Part shown: positions 29,463 to 35,816 of the stretch, one piece after another
How positions within the stretch are numbered: position 1 is the first letter of the stretch
Layout of the letters: every line of letters begins with the position of its first letter
Source of the DNA: an uncultured Bacteroidia bacterium
GTDB taxonomy: Bacteria; Bacteroidota; Bacteroidia; Bacteroidales; UBA932
DNA: 64,000 nucleotides
Assembly: GCA_902785785.1 (NCBI GenBank)
Contig: CADAAA010000005.1
Location: 62,001 to 126,000 of the forward strand
Direction of reading: 5' to 3'
Position numbers and translations under genes: made by a program
The notes under the pieces: model-generated
What the model was told of the DNA's origin: nothing
What the model saw: the letters and a program-made list of their open reading frames with translations, nothing else
Databases searched by the model: none

Positions 29463-31079
29463 TTAATTCTTAACCTTCTTGTACTCAAGTGCTGCGGCGA
29501 CCAGACCTTTAAATAAAGGATGCGGGTTTTCGGGCGTGCTCTTGTACTCGGGATGGAACTGGGAACCGATGAAGAAGGGATGGGAAGGCAGCTCCACGAT
29601 CTCCACGAGGCCGGTCTCAGGATTGCGTCCCGTAGCCATCATGCCGTTCTTCTCAAATTCTTCGAGATACTCGGAGTTGAACTCGTAGCGGTGACGGTGA
29701 CGCTCGCGTATGGACAGACCGCCATAGAGCGACGCCGCCAGCGAACCCTCTTTCAGGACGCAGGAGTATGCGCCCAAACGCATGGTTCCGCCCTTTATCG
29801 TGGTCTTCTTCTGCTCTTCCATCATGCAGATGACAGGATGCGTGGTGTCAGGGTCCTTTTCCGTAGATGAGGCGTCCGCATATCCGAGTACGTTCCTTGC
29901 GAACTCTACGACACACATCTGCATTCCGAGGCAGATGCCGAGGAAGGGGATACCGTTCTCGCGGGCATACTTGATGGCGTGGACCTTGCCTTCGAGACCT
30001 CTTTCTCCGAATCCTGGTGCGACGAGGATGCCGTCGGTTCCCTTTAGCAGTTCATCGACATTCTCCGGAGTGACGCTCTCGCTCTGGAGAGTCCTCACGT
30101 GCACTTTGCAGTCGTTTGCTGCCCCGGCGTGGACGAAGGCTTCCTGGATGGACTTGTACGCATCCTGCAGCTCGACATACTTACCGACAAGGACAACCTC
30201 AACCTCGTACTTAGGGTTCTTAATCCTGTCGAGGAAAGTCTTCCACCTGCTCAGTTCCGGTGTAGCGAAATTGTCAATCTGGAGTTTGCGGACGGCGAGC
30301 TCGTCCAGATGCTCCTCGTGCATGTTGAGAGGAACTTGATAAATGCTCCAGGCATCGATGCTCTGGATGACATGGCCGGGGCGGACGTTGCAGAACAGGG
30401 CGATCTTGCGCTTAAGTTCCGCCGACAGGGGATGCTCGGTACGGCAGACGATGACGTCCGGTTTGACTCCACCTTGCTGAAGCATCTGGACGGAGTGTTG
30501 CGTAGGCTTGGTCTTGAGCTCCTTAGCCGCGCTCAAGTAGGGGATGAGCGTCAGGTGGACGGACATGCAGTCTTCCTCTGGAAGCTCCCACTGAAGCTGC
30601 CGGACGGCTTCAACGAAAGGCTGCGACTCCATGTCACCTATCGTGCCTCCTATCTCGGTGAGTATGATGTCATAGTTTCCGGTCTGGCCGAGAAGGAGCA
30701 TCCTGCGCTTAATCTCGTCAGTAATATGCGGAACGATCTGGACTGTCTTGCCTAGATAGGCCCCTTCGCGCTCCTTCGTGATGACCGTATTGTATATCCT
30801 TCCGGTCGTGACGTTGTTGGCCTGGGAAGTGTACACACCCAGGAAACGCTCGTAATGACCGAGGTCGAGATCGGTCTCGGCGCCGTCTTCCGTGACATAG
30901 CATTCACCGTGCTCGTACGGGTTGAGCGTGCCCGGATCGATATTGATGTATGGATCGAATTTCTGGATGGTCACACGCAGGCCCCTTGCCTGAAGCAGCT
31001 TGGCCAGCGACGAAGCGATAATCCCTTTTCCGAGCGAGGAGGCGACTCCTCCGGTGATGAAAATATACTTAGTATTCAT
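29463..31079 (-). CDS. pyrG: CTP synthase
   Basis: PyrG aminates UTP to CTP with glutamine as nitrogen donor. Its 538 residues match the family length. The synthetase domain starts MNTKYIFITGGVASSLGKGI, with FDPYINIDPGTLNPYEHGE and the nucleotide site IGGTIGDMESQPFVEA. The class I glutaminase domain has Cys in PFLGICLGMQMCV and the His-Glu pair in FIGSQFHPEYKSTPE. It follows carAB by 12 bases, linking the two glutamine-dependent pyrimidine steps in one transcript. Confidence 0.97.
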   Translation of the reverse strand: MNTKYIFITGGVASSLGKGIIASSLAKLLQARGLRVTIQKFDPYINIDPGTLNPYEHGECYVTEDGAETDLDLGHYERFLGVYTSQANNVTTGRIYNTVITKEREGAYLGKTVQIVPHITDEIKRRMLLLGQTGNYDIILTEIGGTIGDMESQPFVEAVRQLQWELPEEDCMSVHLTLIPYLSAAKELKTKPTQHSVQMLQQGGVKPDVIVCRTEHPLSAELKRKIALFCNVRPGHVIQSIDAWSIYQVPLNMHEEHLDELAVRKLQIDNFATPELSRWKTFLDRIKNPKYEVEVVLVGKYVELQDAYKSIQEAFVHAGAANDCKVHVRTLQSESVTPENVDELLKGTDGILVAPGFGERGLEGKVHAIKYARENGIPFLGICLGMQMCVVEFARNVLGYADASSTEKDPDTTHPVICMMEEQKKTTIKGGTMRLGAYSCVLKEGSLAASLYGGLSIRERHRHRYEFNSEYLEEFEKNGMMATGRNPETGLVEIVELPSHPFFIGSQFHPEYKSTPENPHPLFKGLVAAALEYKKVKN

Positions 31080-31091
31080 TGTAATGGATAT

Positions 31092-34000
31092 TTATGCGTA
31101 TTCATCCCAACTCTTGATAGGCAGTTCATCGACTTTCACCGTGCAGAAAGCGTTGATGAAGGCGATGGCGAGCCGGGCATTGGTGATCAATGGAATGTTG
31201 AGGTCGATGGCTGCCCTGCGGATCTTGTATCCGTTGGAGAGCTCGCGCGGAGTCAGGTCCTTGGGGATATTGACGACCATGTCGATGGTGCGGTCGTGCA
31301 TCAGCTCGATGGCCTGAGGATGCTTTCCCTCGTCACTTGGCCAGTACACGGCCGTGTTGGGAATGCCGTTTTCAGAAAGGTAGCGGGACGTGCCGCCAGT
31401 CGCATACAGCTTGTAGCCGTGCTCCGCCAGCATACGGGCGGTATCGAGCATCTCCGCCTTCTGCATCGGGGTTCCTGTGGACAGGAGGATGCCCTTTGAC
31501 GGGATGCGATAGCCGACTGAAAGCATTGATTCGAGCATCGCTCCTGTGACATCGTCTCCTATGCATCCCACTTCACCTGTGGACGCCATGTCGACTCCCA
31601 GTACCGGATCAGCCTTCTGAAGCCTGTTGAAGGAGAACTGCGAGGCCTTGATCCCGACGCAGTCAAGGTCGAAGAGGTCCTTTGAAGGAGGCTCGGGCGA
31701 TTCTCCGAGCATGACCCTCGTGGCAAGCTCCACAAGGTTGATTTTCAGCACCTTGCTGACAAAGGGGAAACTGCGGCTGGCGCGGAGGTTGCACTCTATG
31801 ACCTTGACGTCGTTGTTCTTGGCGAGGTACTGGATATTGAACGGCCCCGAGATGTGTAGCTCCTGCGCTATCTTGCGGCTGATACGCTTGATGCGTCGTA
31901 CTGTCTCGACATAGAGCTTCTGCGGGGGGAACTGGATGGTAGCATCGCCGGAATGGACTCCTGCGAACTCCACGTGTTCACCGATCGCATAGGCAATGAT
32001 GCGGCCGTGGTCGGCCACGGCGTCGAACTCAATCTCCTTGGCATGTTCGATGAAGCGGCTTACCACGACCGGGTGCTCCTGCGAGACTTCCGCGGCCAGC
32101 TGAAGGAAGCGCTCCAGTTCCTCTTCGTTGGAACACACGTTCATGGCTGCTCCGGAAAGTACATATGACGGGCGTACAAGTACGGGGAAGCCTACCTTTC
32201 CTATGAATGCGGCTATGTCCTCGCGTGAAGTGAGTTCGCCCCACTCGGGCTGGTCCACTCCTATCCTGTCGAGCATTGCGGAAAACTTCTTTCGGTCCTC
32301 AGCGTTGTCTATGTCTTCCGCGGAGGTGCCGAGAAGCGGGATGCCGCGTGCCGCCAGCTTGACGGCGAGGTTGTTGGGTATCTGACCTCCGGTGGAGACA
32401 ATTACACCTTTCGGATTTTCGAAACCTGCAATGTCGAGCACTCGTTCAAACGACAGCTCGTCGAAATAAAGCCGGTCGCAGATGTCGTAATCCGTGGAGA
32501 CCGTTTCAGGATTGTAGTTGATCATTACGCTCTTGAATCCCCGGCTTCGGACAGTGTTGAGAGCCTGGACACAGCACCAGTCAAACTCGACGGACGATCC
32601 GATCCTGTAAGCTCCCGAACCAAGTACGATGACTCCGTCACGACCATCGTCGAAAGATATGTCGTTTTCCGTCCCTTGGTAGGTCAGATACAGATAATTT
32701 GTCTTGGCCGGGAACTCTCCGGCCATGGTGTCGATTTGCTTTACGACAGGTGTTATGCCATATTTCTCTCTCAGCGCGCGTATCTCCAGGGATTCGAAGG
32801 CATGTCCAGGACGGGACAACGCACGTGCGATCTGGTAGTCGGAGAAGCCGTAGACCTTGGCTTTGCGGATCAGGTCTGGACTGATCCCGGAGTCGGCAGA
32901 GCCGATCTCGTCCGCAATATCGACGATGTTGCGCAGCTTGCGGAGGAACCAGCGGTCGATGCTTGTCAGCTGGTGGATCCTGTCTATGCTGTAACCGACC
33001 TGCATCGCTTCGCTTATGGCGAAGATGCGCATGTCGGTCGGCTCCTTGAGGGCATGGTCCATGCCGTTCATCCTGATATGCTTGTTCTCCACGAATCCGT
33101 GCATGCCCTGTCCTATCATCCTCAGGCCTTTTTGGATTGCCTCCTCGAAAGTCCGCCCTATGGCCATGACCTCTCCTACCGACTTCATGCTTGAACCGAT
33201 CTCGCGGTCTACGCCATGGAACTTGCCCAGATCCCATCTTGGAATCTTGCAGACTACATAATCCAATGCCGGTTCGAAAAACGCTGAAGTCGTCAGGGTG
33301 ACGCTGTTCTTGAGTTCGAACAGTCCCTTGCCCAGTCCCAGCTTGGCCGCCACGAAGGCAAGGGGGTATCCCGTGGCCTTCGAGGCGAGGGCCGAAGACC
33401 GGCTCAGCCTGGCGTTGACCTCTATGACGCGGTACTCCTCGGAGTCAGGGTCGAAGGCATACTGGACATTGCATTCTCCGACAATGCCCAGATGCCTGAC
33501 GATGCGTATTGACAATTCGCGCAAGAAATGGTATTCGGAGTTGGTCAGTGTCTGCGAAGGCGCTATGACGATGCTCTCACCGGTATGGATGCCGAGCGGG
33601 TCGAAGTTCTCCATGTTGCAGACCGTGATGCAGTTGTCGTATGCGTCACGGACTACCTCATATTCGATCTCCTTCCATCCTTTCAGGCTCTTCTCGACGA
33701 GCACCTGAGGTGAAAAGGAGAAGGATTTCTCGGCGAGACGGACAAGCTCGTCTTCGTTGTCGCAGAATCCCGATCCCAGGCCTCCGAGGGCGAAAGCGGA
33801 GCGCAGGATCACCGGGTATCCCAGTTCTTCAGCCGCCGTTTTTGCAGCTTCTATGCTCTCGCAAGCTTCGCTCTTGATGGTCTTTACGCCGATCTCGTCG
33901 AGTCTTTTTACGAAGAGTTCACGGTCTTCCGTATCGATAATGGTCTGTACGGGTGTACCAAGCACGCGGACCCCGTATTTCTCCAGAATCCCACTCTTGA

Positions 34001-35474
34001 AGAGTTCAATACCGCAGTTGAGTGCAGTCTGGCCGCCAAAGGAGAGCAGGATGCCGTCCGGACGTTCCTTTTCTATGACCTTCCCGATGAATGAAGGGGT
34101 TACGGGAAGGAAATAAATCTTGTCCGCTATGCCCTCGCTGGTCTGGACTGTGGCGATGTTGGGATTGATGAGTATTGTCGATATATCTTCTTCGCGCAAT
34201 GCCTTGAGTGCCTGGGAGCCGGAGTAGTCGAATTCTCCAGCTTCGCCGATCTTCAAGGCTCCTGATCCGAGGACGAGGACTTTGGAAATCTTTCCGGGAA
34301 GGTCGGGCGCAGTTACGTGTTTACTGAGATGTCCACTGATCGGGGCTTTGCCGCAGTTCCTTTCTTCTTCCATCAAGTCGGTGAAGCGATCGAAAAGGGA
34401 CTCGGTGTCCAGTGGGCCGCCGCTGGCTTCGGGATGGAACTGGACGGAGAACCATGGCATCTCCGTATGCTCAAGTCCTTCGTTGGATCCGTCGTTCATA
34501 TTGACCAAAAGCGCTCTCCAACCTTCGGGAAGGGAGTCATTGTCTATGGCATAACCGTGATTCTGGCTGGTGATGAAGCATCTGTCCGTGCCGTTTAGAC
34601 GGGCAGGCTGGTTGTGACCGCGGTGTCCGTATTTCAGTTTGAAAACCTTTGCGCCTGCGGCTATGCCAAGCAGCTGGTTGCCGAGGCAGATGCCCATTAC
34701 GGGCCTGGCATGACCGGTCTTCCGGGCTTCTTCCTCTCCTTCTGCGAGCGCGCGTTTGAGTATGCTGATGGTTTGCTTGCATTCCTCCGGGTTGCCCGGG
34801 CCATTGCTTAGGAAGATTCCGTCGTAATCCATCCCGGTATAGTCATAATTCCAGGGGACGCGTATGACTTCAATGCCGCGGGAAAGGAGGCAGCGGATAA
34901 TGTTGTATTTGCACCCGCAGTCAACGAGGATTACGGTTTTCTTTGCCGGGCCCTCCGGTTTGTAGCGGATGACCTCCCGGCAGGATACGTCAGCGACAAA
35001 GTTGTGCTTGCCGTACTCCGGCCACTCGTTGTCAGCCACATCCACTCCTTCAGGGACGATGCGGCCGTGCATCACACCGCGCTCGCGGAGAATCTTCGTG
35101 AGCGCACGCGTGTCGATGCCGGTGATGGCCGGGACGCCCTCGCGTTTCAACCACTCGTCCAGGCTTTCTTCGGCGTCCCAGTGGCTGTATTCTTTACTGT
35201 AATCCGCCACTACGAGTCCGCTGGCGAAAATACGGTTTCCCTCGAAATGTTCTTCAAGGCCGTTTTCGCTCCTTTCGTGGGTGGGGACTCCGTAGTTGCC
35301 TATCAGGGGAAAGGTCGACACGAGGATCTGTCCGGCGTAAGAAGGGTCGGTGAGGCTTTCCGGGTAGCCGGTCATGGCCGTGTTGAACACGATCTCGCCG
35401 GCTGCCTCACTCAGGCTTCCAAAGGCGCGTCCCTCGAATCGGGACCCGTCTTCCAGGATTAAGTTCGCTTTCAT
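31092..35474 (-). CDS. carAB: Fused carbamoyl-phosphate synthase, CarA and CarB in one chain
   Basis: The 1460-residue protein joins the glutaminase and synthetase subunits that are separate in most bacteria. Residues 1 to about 365 are CarA, with Cys in PVMGICLGNQLLGIA and His/Glu in FSVQFHPEASGGP. A linker of about 30 residues leads to CarB, which has two ATP-grasp halves (VLGSGALKIGEAGEFDYSG and IVLGSGAYRIGSSVEFDW) and a C-terminal MGS-like allosteric domain (LAEHGYKLYATGGTSRYL). No stop or frameshift separates the parts. The ATG at 35474 is preferred to a GTG six bases earlier. The start lies just after the leader terminator's T-run. The product feeds pyrimidine and arginine synthesis. 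Confidence 0.95.
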   Translation of the reverse strand: MKANLILEDGSRFEGRAFGSLSEAAGEIVFNTAMTGYPESLTDPSYAGQILVSTFPLIGNYGVPTHERSENGLEEHFEGNRIFASGLVVADYSKEYSHWDAEESLDEWLKREGVPAITGIDTRALTKILRERGVMHGRIVPEGVDVADNEWPEYGKHNFVADVSCREVIRYKPEGPAKKTVILVDCGCKYNIIRCLLSRGIEVIRVPWNYDYTGMDYDGIFLSNGPGNPEECKQTISILKRALAEGEEEARKTGHARPVMGICLGNQLLGIAAGAKVFKLKYGHRGHNQPARLNGTDRCFITSQNHGYAIDNDSLPEGWRALLVNMNDGSNEGLEHTEMPWFSVQFHPEASGGPLDTESLFDRFTDLMEEERNCGKAPISGHLSKHVTAPDLPGKISKVLVLGSGALKIGEAGEFDYSGSQALKALREEDISTILINPNIATVQTSEGIADKIYFLPVTPSFIGKVIEKERPDGILLSFGGQTALNCGIELFKSGILEKYGVRVLGTPVQTIIDTEDRELFVKRLDEIGVKTIKSEACESIEAAKTAAEELGYPVILRSAFALGGLGSGFCDNEDELVRLAEKSFSFSPQVLVEKSLKGWKEIEYEVVRDAYDNCITVCNMENFDPLGIHTGESIVIAPSQTLTNSEYHFLRELSIRIVRHLGIVGECNVQYAFDPDSEEYRVIEVNARLSRSSALASKATGYPLAFVAAKLGLGKGLFELKNSVTLTTSAFFEPALDYVVCKIPRWDLGKFHGVDREIGSSMKSVGEVMAIGRTFEEAIQKGLRMIGQGMHGFVENKHIRMNGMDHALKEPTDMRIFAISEAMQVGYSIDRIHQLTSIDRWFLRKLRNIVDIADEIGSADSGISPDLIRKAKVYGFSDYQIARALSRPGHAFESLEIRALREKYGITPVVKQIDTMAGEFPAKTNYLYLTYQGTENDISFDDGRDGVIVLGSGAYRIGSSVEFDWCCVQALNTVRSRGFKSVMINYNPETVSTDYDICDRLYFDELSFERVLDIAGFENPKGVIVSTGGQIPNNLAVKLAARGIPLLGTSAEDIDNAEDRKKFSAMLDRIGVDQPEWGELTSREDIAAFIGKVGFPVLVRPSYVLSGAAMNVCSNEEELERFLQLAAEVSQEHPVVVSRFIEHAKEIEFDAVADHGRIIAYAIGEHVEFAGVHSGDATIQFPPQKLYVETVRRIKRISRKIAQELHISGPFNIQYLAKNNDVKVIECNLRASRSFPFVSKVLKINLVELATRVMLGESPEPPSKDLFDLDCVGIKASQFSFNRLQKADPVLGVDMASTGEVGCIGDDVTGAMLESMLSVGYRIPSKGILLSTGTPMQKAEMLDTARMLAEHGYKLYATGGTSRYLSENGIPNTAVYWPSDEGKHPQAIELMHDRTIDMVVNIPKDLTPRELSNGYKIRRAAIDLNIPLITNARLAIAFINAFCTVKVDELPIKSWDEYA

Positions 35475-35482
35475 AAGCACAT

Positions 35483-35512
35483 AAAAAACCGATCCTCCTC
35501 CAGGAGAACCGG
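35483..35512 (-). terminator. Attenuator-type intrinsic terminator directly before carAB
   Basis: In RNA sense, arms CCGGTTCTCC and GGAGGATCGG (10 pairs, two G-U) with loop TGGA, then T6. Only 8 bases separate the T-run from the carAB ATG. The 3' arm contains GGAGGAGG together with the loop, a Shine-Dalgarno-like stretch that the hairpin would sequester. Confidence 0.85.
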
Positions 35513-35545
35513 AATGTCATTTTACGGGTTTGACAAATTATGGCT

Positions 35546-35677
35546 TCATCCTACCGGAAGGACATGGCATGGCAAACCCAACCGGGCCTTGACCCGGATG
35601 GTCTGATTATTATCCTGATGTCCGGAAGAGCACCAGAGAGCAGTCAGATAGTCACGTCCTTGGATGGAATCGCTCAT
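35546..35677 (-). CDS. Gln/Asn-containing leader peptide of carAB-pyrG (43 aa)
   Basis: ATG at 35677, 23 bases after a consensus promoter; TGA at 35546-35548. It encodes MSDSIQGRDYLTALWCSSG, then HQDNNQT, IRVKARLGLPCH and VLPVG. A short Gln/Asn cluster (codons 21-25: CAG GAT AAT AAT CAG) sits in the middle, and the ORF stops 33 bases before the terminator. The DNA is not alignable with the other two leaders, yet the last five residues and stop are the same as in the asnB leader, with CTT for CTG, GTA for GTC and TGA for TAA. Alternative RNA pairings are available, for example GGGTTTG inside the ORF with CAAACCC after its stop, but an antiterminator as clear as in the other leaders was not found. 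Confidence 0.7.
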   Translation of the reverse strand: MSDSIQGRDYLTALWCSSGHQDNNQTIRVKARLGLPCHVLPVG

Positions 35678-35700
35678 GGGGAATTCTGCTAACTGGACTA

Positions 35701-35731
35701 CAAAGTTAATAAACGGATTGAAAATCGCAAA
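35701..35731 (-). promoter_or_regulatory. Promoter of carAB-pyrG
   Basis: TTTG, 19 bases, TAACTTTG is a full match to the Bacteroidota consensus (TTTG / TAnnTTTG). It lies 23 bases before the leader ATG. Confidence 0.82.
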
Positions 35732-35752
35732 TACTATTATACCTCCGGTCGA

Positions 35753-35791
35753 CGATAAAAGTATAAAGGCAAGCCTTGCAGCTTGCCTTTA
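35753..35791 (-). terminator. Probable terminator of the GH95 gene
   Basis: On the - strand, TAAAGGCAAGC and GCTTGCCTTTA form 11 perfect pairs around a TGCAAG loop, followed by an interrupted T tract (TACTTTTATC). It separates GH95 from the carAB promoter. Confidence 0.65.
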
Positions 35792-35816
35792 CAAAGATTA
35801 GCAGGAGAAGCTTAGA

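Larger units (their letters stand above)
29216..29465 (-). repeat. Regulatory cassette copy B (direct repeat of 24305-24554)
   Basis: The second copy of the promoter-leader-terminator cassette, in the same orientation as copy A. Its upstream edge falls on the pyrG stop codon (29463-29465), so pyrG abuts the promoter directly. Differences from copy A are concentrated in the first ten codons of the leader, while the Gln/Asn block is unchanged at the DNA level. Confidence 0.9.

Noticed and set aside
24305-29465. Composite transposon bounded by the two repeat copies
   Set aside because: The enclosed genes are housekeeping nitrogen genes, there is no transposase, no terminal inverted repeats and no target duplication; the repeats are regulatory cassettes.
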